Shown here piece after piece: positions 17,097 through 25,305 of a DNA stretch of 64,000 bases. The stretch comes from JdFR-22 sp964534325 (lineage in GTDB: Archaea; Halobacteriota; Archaeoglobi; Archaeoglobales; Archaeoglobaceae). The notes under the pieces were generated by a model that had not been told where the DNA came from, made no database searches, and was given only the letters and a program-made list of their open reading frames with translations. The DNA lies in NCBI GenBank assembly GCA_964534325.1, contig CAZHOR010000006.1:55345-119344 (forward strand). Reading direction: 5' to 3'. Numbering within the stretch: position 1 is the stretch's first letter; every line of letters begins with the position of its first letter. Made by a program: the position numbers and the translations under genes.

Positions 17097-17426
17097 TTAG
17101 CCCTGTAACTTCATTGTGGCTTCGGCTATATCTCCTTTAGCCTCTTGAAGCGCTTTTCTGGCGTCATCTTCGCTGGCGCCTGTCTGCTCAACTACCAGTT
17201 GAACATCGTCATCACTAACTTCCACTTCTCTCTGAACGGTCTCATAATCACCTGTTATCTGAAATGTCTCCTGGCCCTTGGCAACTATCTTGGATATCTG
17301 AGGGTTCTTGAATATCAATTCTTCATCGTGCTTTCTGATGATCACTTCCTCGGCATCAATTTCTTCCATGTTGATGCCCATCTGTTTCATCATCTTCTTC
17401 ATTTGTTTGGGGTTTGTCGGCATCAT
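17097..17426 (-). CDS. nac: Nascent polypeptide-associated complex protein
   Basis: A 109-aa archaeal NAC homodimer subunit. The N-terminal MNPTNPKQMKKMMKQMGI-like helix, the NAC beta-barrel (VIIRKHDEELIFKNPQI...TFQITG) and the C-terminal UBA domain (DDVQLVVEQTGASEDDARKAL) are all present. It binds nascent chains at the ribosome tunnel exit. It leads the operon with trmI. Confidence 0.97.
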   Translation of the reverse strand: MMPTNPKQMKKMMKQMGINMEEIDAEEVIIRKHDEELIFKNPQISKIVAKGQETFQITGDYETVQREVEVSDDDVQLVVEQTGASEDDARKALQEAKGDIAEATMKLQG

Positions 17427-17541
17427 GTGAATTGGTTATGCGATAAAATATTAATAATTTTGCTGGTTTGGTAGCATAACCTGTTATTGAGATGTTCACT
17501 CCATACTATACCATGCTAAAAATTGGAAACAGAAGATATTA

Positions 17542-18414
17542 TTAAGTTCCTTGACCTCCGCTTCGCTGTTCGTACATCTCGTGTTGTTTCTTTAATTCCA
17601 GCTCATCTGCAAACCATACGGTGCGCTGAGGGAAAGGTACCTGTATTCCGTTATCTTCGAGTGTCCGCTTTATGGTCCACAGCATCTCCATTCTCAAGCT
17701 GTACCAGATGAAGTTGTAATTGGGCGCCCATATCCTCACCGTTAAGTTGACCGAATTATCGCCCAATTCATCTACGAAAACCTGGGGGGCAGGGTGCTTC
17801 AATGTGAGAGGGTGGTCTTCAATTAGCTGGTTTATGATGTGGATGGCTTTAGGAGCATCATCACTGTATCTGATCCTTACCGTGTACTCAAACCTTCTGG
17901 CGACATTGCTTGACAAGTTCATTATCTGGGAAGTGAATACGGTTTCATTGGGCATTCTGACATACACGCCATCGAAGGTCCGCAAAATAGTGGACATCAC
18001 ATGAATATCAACTACCATAGCGTAAGTGTTGGCGATGTTGACCGCATCTCCAATCTTTACTGGCCTCTCAGACATGAGGAATAAGCCTGAAATGAGGTTG
18101 GCTACCACACTTTGGGCAGCAAAACCCAAGACAATGCCTGCAACCCCTCCGGCCACCAGAAGCCCTGAGAGATTAAGCCCCAGAATGGGAAGAATAGCCA
18201 CGAAGGCGACCAGGATTATAACTATATTTATAACCTTAACAAACACTTCTAACTCGTCTTTTTTGAGTTTATCGCTGAGAGCTTTCCTGAGGTTCATGGA
18301 GATGATCTTGGCTATAAAGACAGCTAATGCCATTGTTACGATAACTACCAGCAGGTCTGCGAGGGTGATGTCGCCGTAGACCGTTATATCGGGTATGAAA
18401 CTCATAATCCCCAC
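17542..18414 (-). CDS. MscS-family mechanosensitive channel
   Basis: A 290-aa membrane protein with three N-terminal helices (ITLADLLVVIVTMALAVFIAKI, VFVKVINIVIILVAFVAIL, LLVAGGVAGIVLGFAAQSVVANLISG). The last is the Gly/Ala-rich pore helix of MscS. A beta domain follows (RPVKIGDAVNI...VRMPNETVFTSQIMNLS) and then a mixed C-terminal domain. It releases solutes on hypo-osmotic shock. Its start overlaps the end of the DUF432 gene by 13 bp, so both are co-expressed, which fits a salt-exposed lifestyle. Confidence 0.93.
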   Translation of the reverse strand: MGIMSFIPDITVYGDITLADLLVVIVTMALAVFIAKIISMNLRKALSDKLKKDELEVFVKVINIVIILVAFVAILPILGLNLSGLLVAGGVAGIVLGFAAQSVVANLISGLFLMSERPVKIGDAVNIANTYAMVVDIHVMSTILRTFDGVYVRMPNETVFTSQIMNLSSNVARRFEYTVRIRYSDDAPKAIHIINQLIEDHPLTLKHPAPQVFVDELGDNSVNLTVRIWAPNYNFIWYSLRMEMLWTIKRTLEDNGIQVPFPQRTVWFADELELKKQHEMYEQRSGGQGT

Positions 18415-19106
18415 CCCATAACCATCTTTTTACCCACAATAGGCACTTTACGGGCAGTGTAGAGCTCTATGGATTTTTTCATACCCGAAACAAGTGGAGA
18501 GTCCATGAAATCTGTCTCAGCCACCGTTTTGCTTCCCAGCTCCATGGATGCTCTCATAGAGACTATGTCATTGTAGTAGATCTTCATTCCCACTGCATTA
18601 AAGACCGCTTTATTTATCTCCACCCATTCTCCCACTTCATTGGTTATGGTTAGCTCTATGACCCCTTCTCTGAGCCTGTCTGTTTCAGGCATTTTAGAAT
18701 AGATATCGCTCTTCCACAGGCGGCAAATAACTCCGTTTGAAGGCTCTCCGTACAGGGTGTACTTCTGTCTAACCATCGTCAGGATATCCAGCACTTCTAC
18801 GTCTCTTTTGGATGATGCAAAAACACCTATCTCAATGGGGAATTTCAAATAGATCTTTTTTGAGGACTTGGGCTCCACAACAAGAGTCTTAGCTAACTCT
18901 ATTTGCATGAAAGAAGTTACTTCCACTGGCTTGTTCAACGGTTCCACCGGATTAATGATGAGCTGGCCGCTGTTAGCAGCAAGAATCTTTTCCACTGTTT
19001 CTCCTTGAAATTCCCTTCTATACAAGAATTTGTTCTCTTCCTTTTCTACTGAGATGGAGATGTTCTCAGTTTCTATGCTTGTCGGGAAGCTATAAGCTCC
19101 GTACAC
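18402..19106 (-). CDS. DUF432 protein linked to MscS
   Basis: A 234-aa, largely beta-stranded cytosolic protein of the DUF432 family: MYGAYSFPTSIETENISISVE at the start, EPLNKPVEVTSFMQIEL in the middle and a basic helix near the C-terminus. The family is archaeal and repeatedly found next to mscS genes, as here with a 13-bp overlap. A regulatory or accessory role for the channel is inferred from this linkage; no activity is known. Confidence 0.8.
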   Translation of the reverse strand: MYGAYSFPTSIETENISISVEKEENKFLYRREFQGETVEKILAANSGQLIINPVEPLNKPVEVTSFMQIELAKTLVVEPKSSKKIYLKFPIEIGVFASSKRDVEVLDILTMVRQKYTLYGEPSNGVICRLWKSDIYSKMPETDRLREGVIELTITNEVGEWVEINKAVFNAVGMKIYYNDIVSMRASMELGSKTVAETDFMDSPLVSGMKKSIELYTARKVPIVGKKMVMGWGL

Positions 19107-19419
19107 GATTTGTAGTGTGAAGCTTAAAATATAAAAAACTTATTAAAGAACGGAATTAAAAAACTTCAGCCTCTATCTTCTCTCCTCTGGGTAAATTTCA
19201 ACATCTCAGCTCTCACCTGTTCAGGGACACACAGTTGATGCATATTGATCATCGAAACAGGTATCATCCCAAGGAAATATTTTAATAAATACATAATTAT
19301 TCTGGAAACACATCTAAATTTAGCTGATTATGATAATGTAAAACAGCCATGATTACAAGCATTATACTGTGTATGAAAATCAACACGGTTTTTTTTAAGC
19401 TATTACTACTATACACCAA
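19107..19419. other. AT-rich intergenic region
   Basis: 313 bp of AT-rich sequence between divergent genes. It contains scattered TATA-like elements, consistent with two outward promoters. I see no gene, tRNA or convincing repeat in it. Confidence 0.5.
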
Positions 19420-19725
19420 ATGAAGCTGGATAAAAAGAACTCCCTGCTAATCCCCGCAACACTCTTTTTGGGTTTGGTGGTAGCCGATGGCATCATCTCA
19501 TACACCGCCATCGAATTCAAACTCGCTTATGAGCTAAATCCCTTATACCACCATCTGGGGAACTCATTCTGGCTGCTCAAAGGCATGGCTTCACTATTCG
19601 TGGTATACCTCGCAGTGAGAATGAACAAGCAGAACCCCTTCCTTACCCTCAAAGCAATGTACGCCTGCTCCGCCATAATGGTTCTGGTTGTAGTTTGGAA
19701 CGTGTTCAACATAGTCATCCTCTAA
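19420..19725 (+). CDS. DUF5658-like small membrane protein
   Basis: A 101-aa protein with three hydrophobic segments (LLIPATLFLGLVVADGIISY, FWLLKGMASLFVVYLAV, AMYACSAIMVLVVVWNVF). The GxxxADGIISYTAIE...ELNPLYHHLG motif in the first third matches what I know of DUF5658. Function unknown. It begins directly after a T-rich promoter-like stretch. Confidence 0.6.
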   Translation: MKLDKKNSLLIPATLFLGLVVADGIISYTAIEFKLAYELNPLYHHLGNSFWLLKGMASLFVVYLAVRMNKQNPFLTLKAMYACSAIMVLVVVWNVFNIVIL

Positions 19726-19851
19726 GAAGCAGGATCACTATACGAAGTTGAAGTAGAAAACCATACCAGAGAATTAAATCTTAACCCTTAACCCTAAATC
19801 TTAAACCCTAAACGCCACTTTTATATATGCAAAGAGAATCACTTGGGTGAG

Positions 19852-20244
19852 ATGCCACAAGAAATTTTGCAGCAAGTAGGTGGGACCCCTCCCAAACTGG
19901 TGATCCCCTTTCCTCCGAACGCGTATAGCGAATACAAGAGATCAAAGGAAGACGAGGTACTCATACACATTCACAGGGTAATGAATACCAGAGGAGAAGA
20001 GAGATTAAAGATAGATAGAAAGGTAAGAGCACCCCTCACAATGGGGATAAGCGTGTTCATTCCCCCCGATCTGATACAGGAATACGGGATAAAGAGCGGA
20101 GATTTCATAGAAGTCACCCTCCTGAAATGGTACCAAAAAGAGATAGTGGAAGACGAGGGCATTGAAGAAGAAAAAGAAATAGAGCAAGAAGTATTTCCCG
20201 GCGAAACCACCCGCTATATAGACCCCAGAATGTCCCGAGGTTAA
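19852..20244 (+). CDS. Hypothetical protein with AbrB-like segment
   Basis: A 130-aa protein from the ATG at 19852 (a TTG at 19843 is an alternative). The segment RAPLTMGISVFIPPDLIQEYGIKSGDFIEVTLLKW resembles the swapped-hairpin AbrB/SpoVT fold. It is followed by an acidic tail. A strong TATA box (TTTATATATG) at 19820-19829 is spaced to start transcription at about the ATG, so a leaderless mRNA is likely. It is the last ordinary gene before the integrated element. Confidence 0.55.
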   Translation: MPQEILQQVGGTPPKLVIPFPPNAYSEYKRSKEDEVLIHIHRVMNTRGEERLKIDRKVRAPLTMGISVFIPPDLIQEYGIKSGDFIEVTLLKWYQKEIVEDEGIEEEKEIEQEVFPGETTRYIDPRMSRG

Positions 20245-20402
20245 CAATAGCAAACACTTTAGACTGCGACCGCAGTGAGGTTGAACCCCATACGCAGTAG
20301 GCAGTAGCGAATCCTTTTTAATGTGCTTGATAGATCCAACACTGAGTTGGTTTCCTTGAGAGGTATTGCTATATAAGGAGGTAGCATATATAGATATGGG
20401 AG

Positions 20403-20414
20403 GCCCCGGTGGGG
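20403..20414 (+). repeat. Candidate attL: 5' end of tRNA-Arg duplicated beside the integrase
   Basis: GCCCCGGTGGGG at 20403-20414 equals the first 12 nucleotides of the tRNA-Arg gene at 28182-28193. It begins exactly at tRNA position 1. A TATA-like CATATATAG lies 14 bp upstream, as expected of the original tRNA promoter. It is 73 bp from the recombinase start. This is the likely left attachment site of a 7.8-kb element. Confidence 0.6.
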
Positions 20415-20487
20415 CAACTATGCCTTACGACAAAATATACTTTTTTGGGTAGTAAATATTAAATAACATGGAAACAGTAGGTACTCC

Positions 20488-21723
20488 ATGGCAGTTAGGT
20501 TAGAAAGATATAAACAAGAATTAGGGTCAATCACAAAAAGACTTGAGAACGAAATAGAAGATGAGAAAAGCCTTAAACTCTTTCAAACTTTCGCACAAAC
20601 ACTTTTAGCAAAAGACATAACTCCTGGCAGAGTTACCCGATACTTATACTGCTTAAGAGACATTTATGAGATAATAGGGCAACCAGTGGACACCTGGGAG
20701 ACTGAAGAACTAACCAGCGCCCTGGCAGATATAAGGATGCGGGACCTAAGCCCGCACACCAAATATGAATACCAAAAAACCCTTAGAAAGTTCTTTAAGT
20801 GGTATAGAGGAGAGAAATGGGAGCATTTTGACGTATTAAAGGGTAAAAAGAAGATTCAGAAAAACCCCGACATACTACAAGAAAATGAGGTTTTAGAACT
20901 TATTGGAGCAGCAGAAAGAGATAGAGATAAGGCCTTAATCGCTGTAACTTATGAAGGCGGTTTAAGAGCTGGCGAAGCCCTGGGCCTAAAAGTTGGTGAT
21001 GTGGAATTTAACAATAAAGGCGCAAAACTAAAAGTATCCGGGAAGACTGGGGAGAGAAAACCATTAATCGTGTTCTCAGTTCCTTACTTAACTCAGTGGC
21101 TTGAAGAACACCCCCACAAAGATGATTATAACGCTCCTTTATTTACTTCGCTGGCCCACTACAATTATGGGGGGAGACTAAGCTCTTACGGATTAGCTAA
21201 GGTATTAAATGATGCAGCCAAAAAAACCAGCATAAAGAAAAGGGTTTACCCCCACATACTAAGACATTCACGCTGCACAGTCATGGCCAACGTAATGACT
21301 GAAGCCCAGATGTGCCAGTACTTTGGTTGGGTTCAGGGATCAGATATGCCCTCAATCTATGTTCACTTATCGGGTAGAGATGTGGACAGATCAGTTTTGA
21401 AGTATTACGGTTTGCTTGAAGAAGAGGAAGAAGAGGAAACCAAGCAAACAAGACCAAAGAAATGCCCCAGGTGTAATGAAACCAACGGACCAACCGCCCA
21501 ATTCTGCCAAAGATGTGGATTTGTCTTAGATGAGAAAGAAAGAGCAAAAGCACAAATAGAAGAAACCAAATCAATGGACCAAGTAATGAATGAAATACTA
21601 TCAGATTCAGATTTGAGGGAAGACTTCAAGAAAAAGATTAAGTGGGCCGAAATAATAGAGAACGATCCAGAGAAAGCAAGGGCAATTTATGAGGCAATTG
21701 AAAATAAGAAAAGGAAAGAATAG
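20488..21723 (+). CDS. Tyrosine recombinase (integrase) with C-terminal zinc ribbon
   Basis: A 411-aa phage-type integrase. The N-terminal 120 residues form a SAM-like core-binding domain (LSPHTKYEYQKTLRKFFKWY). The catalytic domain shows Arg I in GGLRAGEALGLK, the HxxR box in HILRHSRCTVMA, and the nucleophile Tyr in MPSIYVHLSG. A zinc ribbon (CPRCNETNGPTAQFCQRCG) and an acidic/basic helical tail follow, a layout seen in haloarchaeal and methanogen elements. It should integrate the element at the tRNA-Arg gene whose 5' end is duplicated next to it. Confidence 0.92.
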   Translation: MAVRLERYKQELGSITKRLENEIEDEKSLKLFQTFAQTLLAKDITPGRVTRYLYCLRDIYEIIGQPVDTWETEELTSALADIRMRDLSPHTKYEYQKTLRKFFKWYRGEKWEHFDVLKGKKKIQKNPDILQENEVLELIGAAERDRDKALIAVTYEGGLRAGEALGLKVGDVEFNNKGAKLKVSGKTGERKPLIVFSVPYLTQWLEEHPHKDDYNAPLFTSLAHYNYGGRLSSYGLAKVLNDAAKKTSIKKRVYPHILRHSRCTVMANVMTEAQMCQYFGWVQGSDMPSIYVHLSGRDVDRSVLKYYGLLEEEEEEETKQTRPKKCPRCNETNGPTAQFCQRCGFVLDEKERAKAQIEETKSMDQVMNEILSDSDLREDFKKKIKWAEIIENDPEKARAIYEAIENKKRKE

Positions 21724-21992
21724 ATTTACGGGTTTATTATCAATTTCATTGTTATAACAATAAATTAAAGGATTATTATTATGAAGGATAACCTTTTATG
21801 AAATATGGTAAATATTTAGAATATGTTCAAAAAACCTGATTTCATTATATTAGGAATTATAAAAAATATGATTATTAGTGGTTTTTGGAAAAATATTTAT
21901 TAGTGTAAAATGAACTTTCAGATAGGAGCTAACCTCATAATAATAATGGCTAACTCATTAAAACGGCATCATAATGGAGGGATAGATATAAA

Positions 21993-22676
21993 ATGCCTGC
22001 GGATGTAAGGAAGTATCCGATATTTAATTTTCCGTTTGGTATTCCTGTACTGGACGAGGAAAAGAACAGTTATTTTGACGAAATTGTAAAGGATGTATTT
22101 AGCGATGAAGAGATTCAGTTCATCAAAGATACTTTTAGGAAAATAAAAGAAAAATCAATTTTTCCTTTGCTCGCTACTTCCCCAGAAGAAGCCGAAGACA
22201 ATTTTATAACGTATTTTGAGACGGCTCTACCTTATTTTCTCCAATTGGGAGCTATATATTCAAGTCCAGACAAAATAACCAAGTTTTCTGAAAAATCCAT
22301 TAAAGTAGAGCAACAATTTTATGAGAACTTAAAAACGCAAATTCCAGAGTCCCTCTTTGAAATTTTTGAAGCTTTAAATAATACAAGTCTCTTAATGTAT
22401 TCTAACATAGTAGAAAAAGGAGTAAAGGATTTTATTGAAATTGTTATAGATAGAGCTCAAGATGAGTTTATGGAATTAGGTTACTATTATATGATAACGA
22501 ATTTCGGTTTTATTACATGCCTTATAGCCTTAAAAGAGAACAGAGGTAGCGCAGAAACTGTAGATAGATTAAAGGGAATAGTATCTACTTGTGCTGATGA
22601 GTTAGATTCATACCTAAGTACTGTAGACTTACTTCTCTCTGATGAGGACTATGAGGTGTTAAAGAATTACATGTGA
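21993..22676 (+). CDS. Hypothetical helical protein of the integrated element
   Basis: A 227-aa, Glu/Lys/Phe-rich, predicted all-alpha soluble protein. AT-rich codon use contrasts with the chromosomal genes to the left. No motif is recognised. Its last codons overlap the coding sequence of a RelE-like protein in another frame, so it may be the antitoxin or partner of that protein; this is inference from position only. Confidence 0.6.
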   Translation: MPADVRKYPIFNFPFGIPVLDEEKNSYFDEIVKDVFSDEEIQFIKDTFRKIKEKSIFPLLATSPEEAEDNFITYFETALPYFLQLGAIYSSPDKITKFSEKSIKVEQQFYENLKTQIPESLFEIFEALNNTSLLMYSNIVEKGVKDFIEIVIDRAQDEFMELGYYYMITNFGFITCLIALKENRGSAETVDRLKGIVSTCADELDSYLSTVDLLLSDEDYEVLKNYM

Positions 22677-22947
22677 GATTTCCAGAGATCCTCATTTTCA
22701 AAGAAATTTCGATGATCTCCCAGAAGATATTCAAAAAAGAGTTGAGGATTTATTGAGAGAGATTGCAGAAGAACCCAAGAAAACTGGAAAAAAACTAAAA
22801 GGAAAACTTGGTAATTTAAGAGAATGCAGATTTAAGGGTAATAACATAAATTGGAGATTGGTTTACCAAGCTGAACAATGTAATGTAAATGCTGTTATAG
22901 TTGGGCCAAAACCAAGCGTTTATAAAAAATTAAAAAGAGTTAGTTAA
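22666..22947 (+). CDS. RelE/ParE-like toxin with no standard start codon
   Basis: The frame encodes CEISRDPHFQRNFDDLPEDI, then KRVEDLLREIAEEPKKTG, KKLKGKLGNLRECRFKG and NINWRLVYQ, the RelE/HigB order (beta, two helices, then a beta sheet carrying basic residues). The frame opens at 22663 after a stop and has no ATG, GTG or TTG before the first helix. The only early candidates are ATT codons at 22666 and 22678, and the first ATG (22753) would delete the N-terminal strand. It lies in the +1 frame relative to the preceding gene. Translation may use a rare start, coupling or frameshifting, or the gene may be damaged. Confidence 0.55.
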   Translation: MTCEISRDPHFQRNFDDLPEDIQKRVEDLLREIAEEPKKTGKKLKGKLGNLRECRFKGNNINWRLVYQAEQCNVNAVIVGPKPSVYKKLKRVS

Positions 22948-23069
22948 GTTCTTGCTAATTATAGCAAAAAATTATGAAGCTATTGAAAGTAGAGAAATAA
23001 AGGGTAATGTTGAAGATCATATCAAGGACCTCTATTGAAATGTGCCAGAGCCCCCAACTTTACCGCCAT

Positions 23070-23111
23070 AACCCCTATTAATATATAAAGAAGTCGAACT
23101 CAATAGGGGTT
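23070..23111. promoter_or_regulatory. Perfect 10-bp inverted repeat around a TATA box
   Basis: AACCCCTATT (23070-23079) and AATAGGGGTT (23102-23111) flank a 22-bp spacer that contains AATATATAAAG, a strong archaeal TATA box. The small membrane-protein gene starts 15 bp further on. A dimeric repressor bound here would block TFB/TBP. The repeat is seen directly; the regulator is unknown. Confidence 0.6.
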
Positions 23112-23125
23112 AGTAGTAGGGTAAT

Positions 23126-23257
23126 ATGCTTAAGTGGGTTGAAGTCCTCACAACCTCATTTATGGCTTTCTGTGGGATAGCTTATATACCTCTTATGTCG
23201 GTGGTCACTGGAGCCCATGGATCCAAATTGTCTCAATTATTATCAACTACATTATGA
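23126..23257 (+). CDS. 43-aa membrane microprotein
   Basis: The frame begins MLKWVEVLTTSFMAFCGIAY and continues IPLMSVVTG before a short polar tail. One transmembrane helix is predicted. A GTAGGG site lies just upstream and a TATA box with inverted repeat precedes it, which supports expression despite its size. It is probably a small viral or plasmid membrane protein. Not recognised. Confidence 0.45.
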   Translation: MLKWVEVLTTSFMAFCGIAYIPLMSVVTGAHGSKLSQLLSTTL

Positions 23258-23312
23258 GAGTGATAATAACGCCTACCTTGCTCAGGGCATGACCAGCTGT
23301 GAACCCCTTTAA
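23217..23312 (+). CDS. Possible 31-aa overlapping microprotein
   Basis: An ATG at 23217 in another frame, inside the end of the previous gene, opens a 31-codon frame (MDPNCLNYYQLHYE...TSCEPL) with two cysteines. TGGAG lies 5 bp upstream. Overlapping tiny genes are common in archaeal viruses, but chance is quite possible here. Confidence 0.2.
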   Translation: MDPNCLNYYQLHYESDNNAYLAQGMTSCEPL

Positions 23313-23478
23313 ATAGTGCTCATCGGATGACCGGGATTCACGGTTGAGACCACCGAAAACCATTGTAGATTCTAGATTATATCTGGCATACTCTATTCAC
23401 CTCCTGTAGTTACAATGGTCTTTACAGTAAGTTGAGGATTGATAGATAACGACCGCTATTTTATTGCTCATGACAGTC

Positions 23479-23838
23479 TCAAGTTTCAACGACTTTATAG
23501 TATTTCGGTAGAGCATAGATACCGCTTTCCCGGAACCAACCCTCAGTGAAATTAAAGTCAACACTTGTTGATTTCTTGTCAACTCTATCTTTTTGGTGTC
23601 TTTTGCAGTAATCCAAAACGTCTGTTGACACCTTATCAAGTATTTGGTAGTAATATGACACATGCTGTTTGGTTGACCACCCAATGATCTCCGCTATCTG
23701 CTTTTGCTTATAACCCTCATCTCGTAACTTACCTATGATCTCTAACCAGTCGAACACGTCCATCGGTGCATACGTGTTCTCATCCTCATTAGCTTGAATC
23801 CCCAAAAGTTGGTACATTTGTACCATCTGATGGTACAC
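23479..23838 (-). CDS. ParB/KorB-like HTH protein, probably decayed
   Basis: A 119-aa frame with a helix-turn-helix region (GYKQKQIAEIIGWSTKQHVSYYYQILDKV) like that of ParB-type proteins, followed by VLDYCKRHQKDRV. A diverged second copy of the latter (NKVSTNVLDYCKEHQKDRV) is encoded in a different frame at 23789-23919, overlapping the start of this frame. That implies a tandem duplication or shuffled remnant. The gene may be a truncated survivor of a larger regulator. No good ribosome-binding site is seen. Confidence 0.4.
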   Translation of the reverse strand: MYHQMVQMYQLLGIQANEDENTYAPMDVFDWLEIIGKLRDEGYKQKQIAEIIGWSTKQHVSYYYQILDKVSTDVLDYCKRHQKDRVDKKSTSVDFNFTEGWFRESGIYALPKYYKVVET

Positions 23839-24016
23839 GGTCTTTCTGGTGTTCTTTACAATAATCTAAAACATTGGTAGAAACTTTATTGAGTGCTTTC
23901 TGAAACTCACCCCCAGGTAAACAAGTAGAATAGGGGTGGAGAATCAATTATTCAAGATCTCTATATAGTTCAAAATAAAAATAAAGTAAGATTAAGTTTT
24001 TTAGCTTAACGCAGAG

Positions 24017-24310
24017 CTAACTCATTACCCAAACTCTTATGACTGCTCCCAACGCAATGAATATACCGAACAATCCAAGTATGGCCTGGGTGGCGGAAGT
24101 CATATTCGATTTGTTGATGGCTGCAATGCTGTCTAACGCCGTCGGTAGGGCGACCCCTATGACCAAGATCGCAATCATTAAAATGCCGATAGCCCATCCT
24201 ATAATGTTTTCTACCATCTGAGCTTTATCATTGACGGCGAAACCGTGAACAGCTCTAAGATATTCTCTCACTGCTTTATTCTTCCGTTTTACAGTGTCGA
24301 TTATCTGCAT
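24017..24310 (-). CDS. Two-helix membrane protein, candidate virion protein
   Basis: A 97-aa protein. A basic/polar N-terminal region of about 33 residues is followed by helix 1 (IIGWAIGILMIAILVIGVAL), a proline, a polar loop with Asn/Thr/Ser, and helix 2 (AILGLFGIFIALGAVIRVWV). This order (hydrophobic helix, LP, polar loop, hydrophobic helix, very short C-tail) resembles VP1-type major capsid proteins of spindle-shaped archaeal viruses. The KAQMVE before helix 1 also recalls a class III pilin processing site, an alternative. A GGAGGTGAT site precedes the ATG, implying strong expression. Confidence 0.5.
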   Translation of the reverse strand: MQIIDTVKRKNKAVREYLRAVHGFAVNDKAQMVENIIGWAIGILMIAILVIGVALPTALDSIAAINKSNMTSATQAILGLFGIFIALGAVIRVWVMS

Positions 24311-24434
24311 CTAATCACCTCCATCATGAGAAGACAACTATTTTTAACTGAATCGTTCATGTTACTTAACCGTTTTGTTAGTGATTCATAACCATTTGGT
24401 TAAGATTAAAATAACATGAAAAACAACTCGAACC

Positions 24435-24947
24435 ATGAGCAAGAAAGAGGTACCTGAATCCAAGATCGATACGGATGCAGTACTCAATGAAATAGATACG
24501 GAACAGTATATATCGTTAAACGAACTCTCAAAGATACTGAGAGACAAAGTATTGGATCCACTCATAAACGAATTACCAAAAGGACCGAAGAACGATAAAG
24601 AATTATTAGAGAAAGCATTATGGATCATCAGAGATGCGATATCCAACACCATGCTAATAACCCACCATGCGGATATGGTGAATCTTCATAACCAAATACT
24701 TGACACATACGACCAGGGATTAGACACAATCAAACGCAACGGTCAGGAAGAATCATATATACCCTGGACAGCAATACGAATATACTTTAACACAGTCCGC
24801 AACCCCAAATTCAATGTTTTAGCCGACAAAGAGAAACGCAATGAACTAATAAAAGAATTTAAAGACAAAGATATGTCATACGGGCAACTACATAAGATGA
24901 CTGGATTAAGCAAGAGCACGCTGCATGAGATATGCAGTAAAACTTGA
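24435..24947 (+). CDS. Element-encoded protein with C-terminal HTH
   Basis: A 170-aa soluble protein. The C-terminal 35 residues (KDKDMSYGQLHKMTGLSKSTLHEIC) form a recognisable helix-turn-helix. The N-terminal part is helical and acidic with no known motif. It is divergent from the two-helix membrane gene. The intervening 124 bp contain TTAACC...GGTTAA half-sites, so it may regulate that promoter; this is inference. Confidence 0.6.
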   Translation: MSKKEVPESKIDTDAVLNEIDTEQYISLNELSKILRDKVLDPLINELPKGPKNDKELLEKALWIIRDAISNTMLITHHADMVNLHNQILDTYDQGLDTIKRNGQEESYIPWTAIRIYFNTVRNPKFNVLADKEKRNELIKEFKDKDMSYGQLHKMTGLSKSTLHEICSKT

Positions 24948-25137
24948 TATACCTAACGAACGAATACCCTACAACTATTATAGGAATAGTATTTCCAATT
25001 ACTTCAATTAACGGAAAAACTGAAAACCAATCTGTACCGATCAATGAGTTAATGCAGAGAATACAACCAACCAATTAACTGATTTCCGTTTCCATACCAC
25101 ATCACGCCATTACAATAAATATGGAATAAAAAAGAGG

Positions 25138-25296
25138 TTACTTGTATTCGCTTCTGATCTCCTCTTCAACCCGCTTATTAAGGAAATCCTCAGCGATCCC
25201 TCTCAACTCATTAATCCCTTTATTCCGGTCCTCTAACTCAATCTCGAACACTATTTCCATTTCCTCAGAATACATTTTCAAACAAAATTTAGCCAT
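25138..25296 (-). CDS. 52-aa acidic microprotein
   Basis: The frame runs MAKFCLKMYSEEMEIVFEIE to EEEIRSEYK, with a beta-like N-terminus and a C-terminal amphipathic helix. It has a clear GAGGTGAT ribosome-binding site and starts 9 bp after the zinc-finger/Hfq-like gene, so the two form an operon. Family not recognised. Confidence 0.55.
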   Translation of the reverse strand: MAKFCLKMYSEEMEIVFEIELEDRNKGINELRGIAEDFLNKRVEEEIRSEYK

Positions 25297-25305
25297 GTTA
25301 TCACC

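Noticed and set aside
19770..19812. TTAACCC/TAAACCC words resembling telomere repeats
   Set aside because: The run is short and irregular within an archaeal intergenic region, so there is no reason to infer a chromosome end.
23397..23684. 95-codon minus-strand frame
   Set aside because: It overlaps the HTH-bearing frame at 23479-23838 and has weaker coding character.
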